NCBI RefSeq assembly: GCF_000165485.1
Contig: NC_014623.1
Location: 4,173,501-4,237,500 of the forward strand
Direction of reading: 5' to 3'
From: Stigmatella aurantiaca DW4/3-1
GTDB lineage: Bacteria > Myxococcota > Myxococcia > Myxococcales > Myxococcaceae
DNA: 64,000 nt
Shown: positions 24,636 through 33,650 of the stretch, in pieces
Numbering within the stretch: the stretch's first letter is position 1
Layout: every line of letters begins with the position of its first letter
Notes under the pieces: model-generated
What the model was told of the DNA's origin: nothing
The model's input: the letters and a program-made list of their open reading frames with translations, nothing else
The model's database searches: none
Program-made: the position numbers and the translations under genes

Positions 24636-26522
24636 TTAAATCCCTCGCACGCGGGGCGTACCGAACTCGCGGTACCCCGCAGGACGGCCGTCGGCACCGG
24701 CGGGCAGCGGGTTGATGCCCGGCTTCTCGCGGTCCGGCGGGGACGCCTGATCCCAGTTGAATGAAGCGAACTCGGCCACCTGCGCGGACAGCTCGCGGAA
24801 GACGTCCCGCGCGGAAGTCCACGCCTGCGTGCTCCCCAGCGCCCGGTGGATCTCCGAGAGCCATCTCCAGTGCGGCACGGCCTCGCCCTTGGAGGGGTAG
24901 GCCTTGCGGAAGCGCTGGATGATGCCGTCCTGCTGGACGAAGGAGCCCTCATCCTCGATGTGCGCGGCCACCGGCAGCAGCACCGTGGCCTGCGCGGTGA
25001 CGGCCGACTCGGAGAGCGCCTGGGCCACGAACACCTCGAGCTGGGCGGCCGCCTGCGCGAAGGCCTCCTCGCCGGAGGGCACCTCGGTGCCCAAGGCGTA
25101 GAGCGCCTTCACCTTGCCGGCGCGGATCGCGGCCGTCAGGTCCTCGAAGGGCTTGAGCGTCAGGCCCAGCCCGCGGGCGATCAGCTCCAGGCCCTTGCGG
25201 TTGGGGTTCTTGTCCGCCGTCATCAGGAAGTGGTCCGCGTCGCCCTGTGGCCGGCCGCCCACGTACACGTCCTGGACGCCCAGCGTCGCCTTGGCGAAGG
25301 TGAGGCCCGCCAGCAGGTCCTCGTTGGAGAGCAGCGGCGAGGCCAGCACGGCCAGCTTCGTGGACTTGGCCAGGGGCTGGAGCGCCTGGGCGGCGGCCTT
25401 GGCCGCCTCCACGCGGGACAGCACCGGCTGGGCGGTGTCCTTCGCCTGGGTGGCGCGGCGGCCCACGGAGGCGTTCAGCACGCGCCCCAGGTTCAGGGAC
25501 TTGTACGAGAGCCGACCCTGGTCACACATCCAGCTCTTGTTGATCGCCTCGTTCTCGCGGGGGCGGTAGCGGTAGGTGTCCTGCGACATCCAGTCCGCGT
25601 AGATGGCACAGCCGCGCGAGCACCCGGTGCACACCGAGGGCGTGGCGGACAGGAACCAGGCCCGGGCCCGGAAGCGGAAGTCCCGGCTGAGCAGCGCACC
25701 CACCGGGCAGACGTCCACCGTGTTGAGCGAGTAGTTGCTGCTCAGCTCGTTGCCGGGGAACACGTCGATGCGCTCGTGGCTGCCGCGGCCGAACACGCCC
25801 AGCTGCGGCTCCTTGGGGATCTCGTTCATGAAGCGCACGCAGCGGGTGCACAGGATGCAGCGCTCCTGATCCAGCACCACCCGGGGGCCGAGCACCTTGC
25901 GCTTGTTCTTCAGCGCCTTGCCGCCCTCCAACCGCGAGGGGCGGTAGTCGTACTTCATGTAGTAGTCCTGCAGTTTGCACTCCCCGGCCTGGTCGCAGAT
26001 GGAGCAGTCCACGGGGTGGTTGAGCAGCAGGAACTCCATCACCGAGCGCCGCTGCTCCTTCACCTTGGGCGAGGTGGTGTTGATGACTTGGCCCTCGGCC
26101 AGCGGCGTCTGGCACGCCGGCACCATTTTGGGCGCGTTGGAGGCCTCCACCAGGCAGATGCGGCAGTTGGCCGCGATGGAGAGGCGCGGGTGGTAGCAGT
26201 AGTAGGGGATCTCCGAGCCGACCGTCTTGGCCGCGTCGATCATGTTCGTCCCCGGCTTCACCACGACTTCCTTGCCGTCGACGGTGCAGGTGACGAAGCC
26301 CGGGTTCTTCGGCGGCGGGGGCTTGGGCGGGCCGCCCGCGGGAGGGGCGGGGGGCTTGGGCGGCGTGGTGCTGCTGGCGGCCACGGGGGGCGCGTCCGCC
26401 TTGGGGGCCGCGGGCGGATTGGACGGCTCGGGGCCGATCTTCGCCGCGGGCGTGTCCGTGGGCGCACCCTTGGGGGGCGGCTGTGCGTCGCCCGTCGGCT
26501 TCTTGGTGTCGTTGTCGCTCAC
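24636..26522 (-). CDS. nuoG: NADH-quinone oxidoreductase subunit G
   Basis: The large iron-sulfur subunit of the complex I peripheral arm. A Pro/Ala/Lys-rich extension of about 75 residues (SNPPAAPKADAPPVAASSTT) precedes the ferredoxin-like domain. Cluster motifs in order: YYCYHPRLSIAANCRICLVE, CSICDQAGECKLQDYYM, CILCTRCVRFMNE and the molybdopterin-domain CTGCSRGCAI. The C-terminal oxidoreductase-like domain is short, giving 628 residues against about 900 in Escherichia coli. The start is GTG; its GTGA overlaps the nuoD stop by 4 bases, so the genes are translationally coupled. Confidence 0.94.
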   Translation of the reverse strand: MSDNDTKKPTGDAQPPPKGAPTDTPAAKIGPEPSNPPAAPKADAPPVAASSTTPPKPPAPPAGGPPKPPPPKNPGFVTCTVDGKEVVVKPGTNMIDAAKTVGSEIPYYCYHPRLSIAANCRICLVEASNAPKMVPACQTPLAEGQVINTTSPKVKEQRRSVMEFLLLNHPVDCSICDQAGECKLQDYYMKYDYRPSRLEGGKALKNKRKVLGPRVVLDQERCILCTRCVRFMNEIPKEPQLGVFGRGSHERIDVFPGNELSSNYSLNTVDVCPVGALLSRDFRFRARAWFLSATPSVCTGCSRGCAIYADWMSQDTYRYRPRENEAINKSWMCDQGRLSYKSLNLGRVLNASVGRRATQAKDTAQPVLSRVEAAKAAAQALQPLAKSTKLAVLASPLLSNEDLLAGLTFAKATLGVQDVYVGGRPQGDADHFLMTADKNPNRKGLELIARGLGLTLKPFEDLTAAIRAGKVKALYALGTEVPSGEEAFAQAAAQLEVFVAQALSESAVTAQATVLLPVAAHIEDEGSFVQQDGIIQRFRKAYPSKGEAVPHWRWLSEIHRALGSTQAWTSARDVFRELSAQVAEFASFNWDQASPPDREKPGINPLPAGADGRPAGYREFGTPRVRGI

Positions 26523-27766
26523 TGCTCGACCTCGCCGCCGATCATGTTGATCGTGTCAAAGGTGGGGATGAGGTCCGCCAGCATCTTGCCCTCGATGATG
26601 TGGGACACGGAGGAGAGGATGGGGAAGCCCGGGGCGCGGACGTGGACCTTGTAGGGACGGCCGCGGCCGTCGCTCACCAGGTACCAGCCTAGCTCGCCGT
26701 TGGAGGCCTCGGTGGCGTCGTACACCTCGCCAGGGGGCACCTGGATGCCCTCCATGACGAGCTTGAAGTGGCTCATCACCCCTTCGATGGTGCCGTACAC
26801 CTCGGGCTTGGGGGGCAGCGCGATGCGCCAGTCATCCACGATGATGGGGCCGCCGGGCAGCTGCTTGAAGGCCTGGCGGATGATCCGGTCGGACTGGTGC
26901 AACTCCTCCAGGCGCATCAGGAACCGGTCGTAGTTGTCCCCGTGCTCCCCGATGGGGACATCGAAGTCGAGCTGGTTGTAGACCCAGTAGGGCTTCGCCT
27001 TGCGGACGTCGTAGTCGACGCCCGTGGCGCGCAGGCACGGGCCGGTGAAGCCGAAGTTCAGCGCGTCCTCGGCGTTGATGGTGCCGGTGCCCTTCATGCG
27101 GTCCACGAAGATGCGGTTGCGCAGCAGGAGGCCCTTCACCTCCACGAGCAGCTCCTGGATCTTGTCCAGCGACTTGAGCACCTTCTCGATCCACCCCTCG
27201 GGCAGGTCGCGGTTGAGGCCGCCCACGCGCCCGTAGCTGGTGGTCAGGCGCGCGCCCGTCAGCTCCGACACCCGGTCCATGATGAGCTCGCGGCCCTCGA
27301 GGACCAGCAGGAACGGGGCAAATCCCCCCAGCTCCAGGCCGGTGGCGCCCACCAGGGTGAGGTGGTCCTGCATGCGGTGCAGCTCGGAGCCGATGACGCG
27401 GATGTACTGGGCGCGCTCGGGGATCTCCAGGCCGATGAGCTTCTCCACGGCGTTGAGGAAGCCGAAGTTGTTCATCAACGCGGACACGTAGTTGAGCCGG
27501 TCCGTGTACGGCAGGCACTGGGTCCAGGTGACGTTCTCGCAGCTCTTCTGGAAGCCGCGGTGCAGGAAGCCGATCTCCGGGTCCGCCTTGAGGATCGTCT
27601 CCCCCTCCAACTCGACGCGCATGCGCACGGTGCCGTGCGTGGCCGGGTGGGAGGGGCCCATGTTGACGTACATCCGCTTGGTCTGGAGGTGCGCCTCCAG
27701 CTCTGATTCATGGGCGTAGGCGTCGGTGTCCGGGTTGGAGTCTTCGGGCTTGGGGTGATCCGACAT
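26519..27766 (-). CDS. nuoD: NADH-quinone oxidoreductase subunit D (49-kDa)
   Basis: Subunit lining the quinone pocket of complex I, related to the large subunit of NiFe hydrogenase. The conserved YVNMGPSHPATHGTVRM, DPEIGFLHRGFQKSCE, ELHRMQDHL, and RVGGLNRDLPEGW stretches are visible, with the His and Tyr of the quinone-site segment in place. The start at 27766 follows AAGGACA and gives 415 residues; an in-frame upstream codon would add ten. It overlaps nuoG by 4 bases and follows nuoC by 26 bases. Confidence 0.97.
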   Translation of the reverse strand: MSDHPKPEDSNPDTDAYAHESELEAHLQTKRMYVNMGPSHPATHGTVRMRVELEGETILKADPEIGFLHRGFQKSCENVTWTQCLPYTDRLNYVSALMNNFGFLNAVEKLIGLEIPERAQYIRVIGSELHRMQDHLTLVGATGLELGGFAPFLLVLEGRELIMDRVSELTGARLTTSYGRVGGLNRDLPEGWIEKVLKSLDKIQELLVEVKGLLLRNRIFVDRMKGTGTINAEDALNFGFTGPCLRATGVDYDVRKAKPYWVYNQLDFDVPIGEHGDNYDRFLMRLEELHQSDRIIRQAFKQLPGGPIIVDDWRIALPPKPEVYGTIEGVMSHFKLVMEGIQVPPGEVYDATEASNGELGWYLVSDGRGRPYKVHVRAPGFPILSSVSHIIEGKMLADLIPTFDTINMIGGEVEQ

Positions 27767-27792
27767 GGGGTGTCCTTGAAGGAGCCGGGGCG

Positions 27793-28338
27793 TCACGAGT
27801 GGCCGCTGGTGCCGGGGCCGCGGAAGATGTCCTTGATGGGGCGCTCGGGGATCAGCGGCTGGCGGTCCCGGAGGGCGTAGTCCTTGCGCAGCGGGTGGCC
27901 CTGGAACTCCTCATACATGAGGATGCGGCGCAGATCCGGGTGGCCCGTGAAGCGGATGCCGTAGAAGTCCCACACGAAGCGCTCCCACCAGTTGGCCCCC
28001 TTGAAGAGGGGCACCAGCGAGGGCACTTCGGGGTTCGTCTCCGTCACCCGGACCTTGAGGCGCACGTGCTCGTTGAGGGTGAGCGAGCGCAGGAAGTAGA
28101 CGACCTCGAAGCGCGGATCGTTCTCGGCCAGGTGCAGCCGGTCCACGCCATCGGCGGAGACGAAGAGCTTGAAGTTCAGCTCGGGATCATTCTTGAGGAA
28201 GGCCACCACCGCGGGCAGGTGTTGCGCATGGATGACCGCCCACGCGCCGCCAGCCCGGTCGACGTAGCGCTCCGCGACCGCCTCCGGAAGGTGAGCGGAG
28301 ACTCTGTCCAACGCGAATGTGCTCAAGGGGCGTCCCAA
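27793..28338 (-). CDS. nuoC: NADH-quinone oxidoreductase subunit C (30-kDa)
   Basis: Structural subunit of the peripheral arm of complex I. Family motifs YFLRSLTLNEHVRLKV and GANWWERFVWDFYGIRFTGHPDLRRILMYEEF (split at the Trp/Glu/Arg cluster) are clear, ending in GHPLRKDYAL. Length 181 residues is normal. The N-terminus is uncertain: a TTG at 28338 is shown, and a second TTG five codons later is possible; neither has a good Shine-Dalgarno. Here it is a separate gene, not fused to nuoD. Confidence 0.94.
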   Translation of the reverse strand: MGRPLSTFALDRVSAHLPEAVAERYVDRAGGAWAVIHAQHLPAVVAFLKNDPELNFKLFVSADGVDRLHLAENDPRFEVVYFLRSLTLNEHVRLKVRVTETNPEVPSLVPLFKGANWWERFVWDFYGIRFTGHPDLRRILMYEEFQGHPLRKDYALRDRQPLIPERPIKDIFRGPGTSGHS

Positions 28339-28357
28339 TGGCAGGAGGATCCGCGGC

Positions 28358-28387
28358 TTTATAAGGACGGCAGACCGAGTGCGTCAA
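28358..28387 (-). promoter_or_regulatory. Promoter of the nuoC-D-G-H-I operon
   Basis: On the minus strand, TTGACG (28387-28382) and TATAAA (28363-28358) are separated by 18 bases, the best housekeeping-type promoter match in the window. The expected transcript start is near 28351, about 13 bases before the nuoC start. This gives the second nuo block its own promoter. Confidence 0.6.
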
Positions 28388-28476
28388 CGTAAACCCCCAG
28401 CCATCTAGCGCACTTACGCGCCCTAGAAGCGCTCATACGGGCAAGTGACTCCCGGAGGACGCCTCCCGGGGAATGC

Positions 28477-29751
28477 TCAGGCCGCCGCGGGGGCACCGGC
28501 CTGCTGAGCGGGGGTCCGGTTCCGGGGGGTGAAGATGGCCACGGGCTGGCTCTTGCCCGGGACGGAGGCGGGGGCCATCTCGTTCCAGAGGAAGGTGTCG
28601 CCGGCCTGCTCCCGGGTGGCGCGGGAGGCCAGGATGGGCACGTCCCGGGTCTTGGTCAGGCTTTCAATGCGGCTGGCCAGGTTCACCGTGTCCCCGATGG
28701 CGGTGTACTCCAGGCGCCGGGTGGCCGAGCCGATGTTGCCGAGCACGGCGGGGCCGGTGTGCACGCCCACGCCAATGCGCAGGCAGGGCTCTCCCCGGGC
28801 CGAACGCAGGGCGTTGACGGTCTCCAGCTCCTGGACCATGTCCAGGGCGCACTGCACCCCCCGCCGGGCATGCGCGGGATCGGCGATGGGGGCGCCGAAG
28901 TACACCATCAGCGCATCGCCGATGAACTTGTCCAGGGTTCCGCCGTGGCGGAACACCACCTCGACCATGCGGCCGTAGTACTCGTTGAGTAGGGTGACCA
29001 CCTGCTCGGGCCGCAGGCGCTCGCTCAGCGAGGTGAAGTCCCGGATGTCCGCGAACAGGAGGGTGACCTCGCGAAGCTCCGGGGACGTCTCGGAGCGGTC
29101 GAGGTCCTGGAGCCGCTCGGCCACGGCCGGGGAGAAGTAGCGGCCCAGCCGGGCGCGCTTGAGTTCCTGCTGCGTCGCGGTGGTCAGCAGTGTGCGGATG
29201 CGCAGCAGCAGGTGGCAGGCCCCGGCGGCGCAGGCCCCTAGGACGACGACCGCGGTCAGTTGGGCCCCCAGCGAGATGTGGGCCTCCCGCTGGAGGGCGA
29301 CTTCCCCCACGGCCGCGCACGCCGTCACCACCAACGTCATGGTGCGGCGCAGCGACAGCGCCGACAACAGGATGAGCGTGGCGTAGAGGCCCAAGGTGAA
29401 GCCCGCGACCCCTCCGGGCGAGGGTGACAAGGGCAGGGCGATGTGTTGAAGCCAGTAGATGGCCGGCACGTCCACCAGGGCCAGCGACAGCCCCGCCCAG
29501 CGCCGGAGCCGCTCGAAGCGGTAGAGGGCCACCAAGGTCAGGGCCGTGACCGACCAGTACGCGGCGAAAGGGGGTGTGTAGACATCCCAGTCGGTCATGC
29601 CGCGCACGCGACCGAAATACAGGGAGACGATGAGGACCGCCGAGGTTGCCAGGAGGCGCACCCAGGACAGGTTCAGGGCATTGTGGCCCTGCTCGGACTC
29701 GAGCGTGCGAGCCAGAGTCTCCTGGGTTGTTCGTCCCGCGGCATCCATCAT
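28477..29751 (-). CDS. Membrane-bound class III adenylate/guanylate cyclase
   Basis: A 424-residue cyclase. Residues about 30-185 form five to six membrane helices ([32 protein letters not shown] and others), a membrane sensor or anchor with no recognised ligand. A linker with [12 protein letters not shown] leads to the class III catalytic domain (about 225-400): [12 protein letters not shown] with the first metal Asp, [15 protein letters not shown] with Lys and the second Asp, and [15 protein letters not shown] with the transition-state Asn and Arg. The Thr in YTAIG and Lys in DKF favour ATP as substrate. All key residues are present, unlike in the CHASE2 homologue. The ATG pair at 29751/29748 starts the protein. 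It lies between the two nuo blocks. Confidence 0.9.
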
Positions 29752-29895
29752 GGCTCTTGGGCACCCCCCCGGCGGGTAGTGCCGCACGCGGTGCATGTTG
29801 GCATGAGTCGAGAGCAAGCGCACGTTAGGGGTTGGGTGGAGGCGCTTGCCAGGCTGGAGGCAGTCCTTGGATTCGGATAGAGGCTGGAGAACGCC

Positions 29896-31893
29896 ATGTC
29901 CTCTCGTGCCCCTCCGAGCTTGTTTCGCGGGTTGTTGGCCGCGTCCCTGCTGGGGGCCGGGCTGGGGCTGGGGCTGTTCGCCTGGGAAACAGAGCGTTTG
30001 CTGCGCACGGCGGGTGTTGGAGTCGGCGTGGATGTGGAGGGGCCCTACGCGGCGCTGATGGGCGTCATCGGGCCGCTGCTGCCGGGCCTGCTCGCACGGG
30101 TCGCCGGGGTGTACGTCCTGGGAGGGGCGGTGCTGGGGGCCCTGGCGGGAGGATGCGTTCGGGCATGGGGTGGGGTGCGGTGGTTCTGGGCGGTGCCTGC
30201 CTGGTGCCTGTTGCTGGCGCTCCAGGCCTGGGACCGGGCCATCCACCGGCCCGCGCTCTTCGACGATGTGCCCGTGCTCCGGCCCGTGCTGGCCTGGCTG
30301 GTGGACCATGGGGCGCCGTGGCATCCCCGCCTGGCCGCGGGCCTGGGGGTGGGGGTCACCCTGGCGGTGTGGGGATGGCGGGTGCGTCCGGGACCCCGGG
30401 CCGTGGCGGCCGTGGCGGCCGCGGGGGGCGCCGTGGCGCTGCTCGCGGCGGGGAGTGCGCGGCCCCTGATCGGGGAGACCCGGCACCCGCTCGTCGTCCT
30501 GATCGGCGTGGACGCGTTCCGTCCGGACCGGCTGCGGATGCTGGGGGGATCGGGAAACGTGGCGCCCGCCTTGGAGGGGTTTCTGGAGGAGGGCGCCACG
30601 CTCTTCACCCAAGCCTATACGCCGATTGCTCAGACCGAGCCGGCCTGGCGCTCGCTGCTCACCGGGCGCTGGCCTCACCGCACGGGGGTGCGCTACTCGC
30701 TCACCGCTGAGTCTCGCGCGCTCCCGTTGCCCACCTTCGCCGGGCGCTTCACGGAGGCGGGGTGGCGCACGGTGTTCGCCACCGACTGCTCGCGCTTTCA
30801 CTCGGAGGGGCCAGACTCCGGTTTCTCCACGCGCCTCCAACCGCCCCGGGGCGCCGTGAACTTCCTGCTGGAAAAGCTGCGCTACCGGGGCGTGGGCCTC
30901 TTCGCGGACCATGCACTCGGGGCCGCGTGGCTGCCCGAGTTCACCGACAACCGTGCGTTGGCGGGCATTCATGATCCGGTGGGCTACTCGGAGCGGCTCG
31001 CGGCACGGCTGCTCGCCGAGGCGCGGCAGGGGCCCACCTTGTTCGCCTTCCATGCCACCGCGGCGCATTTTCCGGGCGACCCCGTCTACCCCTACTACCG
31101 GCGCTTCGTGGCGGCCTCCGAGCCGCTCGAACGTCGGCTGCGCATGCACTTCTCGCCGGTGGTTCCCGGGGGCTCACGCGGCGCGGGGGGCTGGAGCCGG
31201 GAAGGGACGGAGGCGCTGTACGATGAGCTGCTTGCCCAGGCGGATGCCCAGGTGGGCCGACTGCTTGACGCGCTGAGGCAGACCGGGCGCTACGACGATG
31301 CCCTCATCGTCCTCTTCTCGGACCATGGCGAGAGCTTCCACGCGGATCACCCGGAGCTGGCCGGGGCGACGCCGGTGCACGGGGCCCGGCTCTCGGAAGA
31401 GGAATACCGCGTGGTGCTGGCGGTGAAGCCGCCACGAGGCATGGCCGTCCCGAAGCGGGTGGACACCCTCGTGCGGCTCGTGGATGTGGGGCCCACCATG
31501 CTCTCGCTTGCGGGACTGCCCGCCCTGCCCGCGGACGTGGATGGTGTCTCGCTGGTCCCATTGCTGCGCGGGGAGCCGTTCGCGCCCTCGCCGCTGTACG
31601 CGGAGACGGGCTTCACGCACGTGAGCCCGGAAGTGTTTGATCCTGGCCATTGGCCGGGGGCCCCTCGCGCCTTCGACGCCTACCGCATCCGTCCCGACGG
31701 TGTGGTGGAGGTGGGGGCCACGGCGCATGACGCCATGGTGCGTGAGAAGGACCGGGGCGCCTTTGACGGGAAGCGGTGGTTGGTGGATCAGCCCCGAGCG
31801 GAGGGCGGCGTGCGGCGCACCTGCGCGGGGGACTGTTCGGATGTCTCCTCGCTGGGAGGGTGGCTGGACGCGGTGCTGGCCCAGGCTCCGTGA
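29896..31893 (+). CDS. Sulfatase-fold membrane enzyme with threonine nucleophile
   Basis: A 665-residue protein. The first 190 residues hold about five membrane helices; the rest is an alkaline-phosphatase-superfamily domain facing the periplasm. Visible metal and active-site residues: VDAFRPDRL (Asp206), [13 protein letters not shown] (Thr247 where true sulfatases have Cys or Ser of CxPSR), and FSDHGESFH (Asp476, His477). A Thr nucleophile and membrane anchor are typical of phosphoethanolamine and phosphoglycerol transferases, so it probably modifies lipids, LPS or polymers rather than removing sulfate. GGAGAACGCC stands before the ATG. It is on the plus strand between two blocks of minus-strand nuo genes. 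Confidence 0.82.
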
Positions 31894-31920
31894 GCACGGC
31901 TGGAGTAGAATCCGCCCACC

Positions 31921-32400
31921 ATGTCGACCCCTGATTCCCAGAGCCTCCAGGAGCGTTACGCCCCCCACAGCGCCTGCTTTGGCTGCGGCCCCTCCAACCC
32001 AAAGGGGCTGCGCATCCGCAGCCAGGTGGATGGGGAGGCGGACCGGGTCTTCGCCGAGTGGACTCCCTCCGAGCACCACCAGGCGTTCCCCGGCATGCTC
32101 AATGGCGGCATCATCGGCTCGCTGCTGGACTGTCACTGCAACTGGACGGCGGCGTACCACCTGATGAAGGCGGGGAATTTGGAGTCGCCCCCCTGCACCG
32201 TGACGGCGGACTACACCATCCAACTCAAGCGGCCCACGCCCCTGGAGGGGCCCGTGCTCCTGGAAGCCCGGCCCGTGGAGATCAAGGCGGATCGCGCCAT
32301 CATCGAGGGCACGCTCACCGCTGGAGGCAAGGTGACGGCCACCTGCCGGGGGACGTTCGTGGCCGTCAAGCCGGGCCATCCGGCCTACCATCGCTGGTAG
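31921..32400 (+). CDS. PaaI-type hot-dog thioesterase
   Basis: A 159-residue single hot-dog-fold protein predicted to hydrolyse acyl-CoA or another thioester. The region HHQAFPGMLNGGIIGSLLDCHCNW contains the PaaI-type Gly-Gly-Ile with Asp in the helix, and VTADYTIQLKRPTPL and ATCRGTFVAVKP complete the beta-sheet. CFGCGPSNPKGLRI near the N-terminus is a Cys-rich stretch seen in a subset of these proteins. It lies 27 bases after the sulfatase-fold gene and converges with nuoB. The acyl substrate is unknown. Confidence 0.85.
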   Translation: MSTPDSQSLQERYAPHSACFGCGPSNPKGLRIRSQVDGEADRVFAEWTPSEHHQAFPGMLNGGIIGSLLDCHCNWTAAYHLMKAGNLESPPCTVTADYTIQLKRPTPLEGPVLLEARPVEIKADRAIIEGTLTAGGKVTATCRGTFVAVKPGHPAYHRW

Positions 32401-32412
32401 GCGCAAAGCCAA

Positions 32413-32450
32413 GGGCCCCGGCGCCTCCGGCAGGAGGACACGCGGGGCCC
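32413..32450. terminator. Bidirectional hairpin between thioesterase and nuoB
   Basis: GGGCCCCG (32413-32420) and CGGGGCCC (32443-32450) form an 8-bp perfect inverted repeat in the 77-bp gap between two convergent genes. There is no T run, so termination strength is uncertain. Confidence 0.35.
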
Positions 32451-32477
32451 TGGGGCCTGCATTGGCAGGGAGGGGGG

Positions 32478-33041
32478 CTATTTGTTCATGGACGCGAGCA
32501 GATCGTGCCTCGCCGCGGTGGGATTCGGCTGGCCCTTGTCCGCGATCTTGTGCACCTGTCCGCCGATCTTCTCCTGGAGCAGGAGGATCGCGTCGAGCAC
32601 CTGCTCGGGCCGCGGCGGGCAGCCCGGAATGTAGACATCCACCGGGATGATGCGGTCGATGCCCTGGAGCACCGCGTAGTTGTCGTAGAAGCCGCCCGAG
32701 GAGGCGCACACGCCGAAGGCGACGACCCACTTCGGCTCGCACATCTGCTCGTACACGCGCTTGAGGATGGGCGCCTGCTTCAGGTTGATGGTCCCGGTCA
32801 CCAGCAGCATGTCCGCCTGACGCGGGGAGAAGCGCGGGTACTCGGCGCCGAACCGGGCAAGATCATGCCGGCCGCCGGCCACGGACATGTACTCCATGCC
32901 GCAGCAAGCGGTGGCGTAGGGATAGGTGAAGAGCGAGTACTTGCGCGCCCAGCCCAGCCCCTTGGACACCACCCGCTGCAAGAAGCTCACGGTCTCATCA
33001 CGGCGGGTCGTGACGATGGGAGCGATGTCGGTCTCAGCCAT
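32478..33041 (-). CDS. nuoB: NADH-quinone oxidoreductase subunit B
   Basis: Subunit holding the terminal [4Fe-4S] cluster N2 of complex I, next to the quinone site. The 187-residue protein has [11 protein letters not shown] with the adjacent Cys pair, and further cluster cysteines in [17 protein letters not shown] and [11 protein letters not shown]. The C-terminus ends soon after LLQEKIGGQ, as is usual. It begins 6 bases after nuoA, so the two are cotranscribed, but the rest of the nuo genes lie 4 kb further on. Confidence 0.97.
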   Translation of the reverse strand: MAETDIAPIVTTRRDETVSFLQRVVSKGLGWARKYSLFTYPYATACCGMEYMSVAGGRHDLARFGAEYPRFSPRQADMLLVTGTINLKQAPILKRVYEQMCEPKWVVAFGVCASSGGFYDNYAVLQGIDRIIPVDVYIPGCPPRPEQVLDAILLLQEKIGGQVHKIADKGQPNPTAARHDLLASMNK

Positions 33042-33047
33042 GGTTTC

Positions 33048-33416
33048 TCAGCTCTCCCAGTCGAGAGCGCCCTTCTTCCAGATGTAGATAAGGCCCACCA
33101 CGAGGGTTGCCGCGAAAACCACCATTTCCCAGTAGCCGAACCAGCCGAGCGCTTGGAAGTTCACCGCCCAGGGGTACAGGAAGACCGCCTCCACATCGAA
33201 GATGATGAAGAGCAGGGCAATCACGTAGAACTTCACCGCGAAGCGTTGCCGCGCGGGCCCCGTGCTCTCGGAGCCTGCCTCGAAGGTTGAGGATTTGATC
33301 GCGCTGGGACGGCGGGGGCCCAGCAGGCTCGCCAGGCCGGGCATCAGGAGCGCCAGGACGCCCGCCACCAGCAGCGCCACGGCCATCGGCAGGTAAGGGG
33401 CCAGAGGAGAACTCAT
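33048..33416 (-). CDS. nuoA: NADH-quinone oxidoreductase subunit A
   Basis: Small membrane subunit of complex I. The 122-residue protein has three membrane helices (YLPMAVALLVAGVLALL; FAVKFYVIALLFIIFDVEAVF; FGYWEMVVFAATLVVGLIYI) and the conserved ESTGPARQRF and FDVEAVFLYPWA that define NuoA. It is the first gene of the nuoA-nuoB block. The start ATG at 33416 has no Shine-Dalgarno and lies only 10 bases after a -10-like TAAGGT. Confidence 0.95.
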   Translation of the reverse strand: MSSPLAPYLPMAVALLVAGVLALLMPGLASLLGPRRPSAIKSSTFEAGSESTGPARQRFAVKFYVIALLFIIFDVEAVFLYPWAVNFQALGWFGYWEMVVFAATLVVGLIYIWKKGALDWES

Positions 33417-33425
33417 CGGCGGCGG

Positions 33426-33455
33426 ACCTTAGGAACAGCGCTCCGGCCCTGTCAA
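33426..33455 (-). promoter_or_regulatory. Promoter of nuoA-nuoB
   Basis: On the minus strand TTGACA (33455-33450) and TAAGGT (33431-33426) are 18 bases apart. The predicted start is within a few bases of the nuoA ATG, suggesting a very short or absent leader. Confidence 0.45.
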
Positions 33456-33590
33456 AGGGAAAGACCGTCCCAGCCCTGCCTAAACCTTTGAGATGACAGT
33501 AGAAAAGAGGAGCCCTGGGCCACCGGGGGCCCTTGGCCGCTCGCAGGCCCGCCGGCCAGAGCGGCCCGGGCGCCAGAACGACGGGCGGGT

Positions 33591-33620
33591 TTGACGCTCT
33601 CCGGTGGGGGCGCCTACCGT
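33591..33620 (+). promoter_or_regulatory. Possible promoter of the chemoreceptor gene
   Basis: TTGACG at 33591-33596 and TACCGT at 33615-33620 are 18 bases apart, placing the transcript start about 25 bases before the ATG at 33651. Confidence 0.4.
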
Positions 33621-33650
33621 CGCGGTTCGTCTCAACTTCCGGAGAGAGCG

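Noticed and set aside
29752..31149. Long minus-strand reading frame extending the cyclase upstream to 31149
   Set aside because: It is antisense to the sulfatase-fold gene and low in conserved sequence; the cyclase begins at the ATG pair near 29751.
32478..33416. Insertion of a mobile element between nuoB and nuoC
   Set aside because: No transposase, terminal repeats or target duplication were seen, and base composition is the same as around it.
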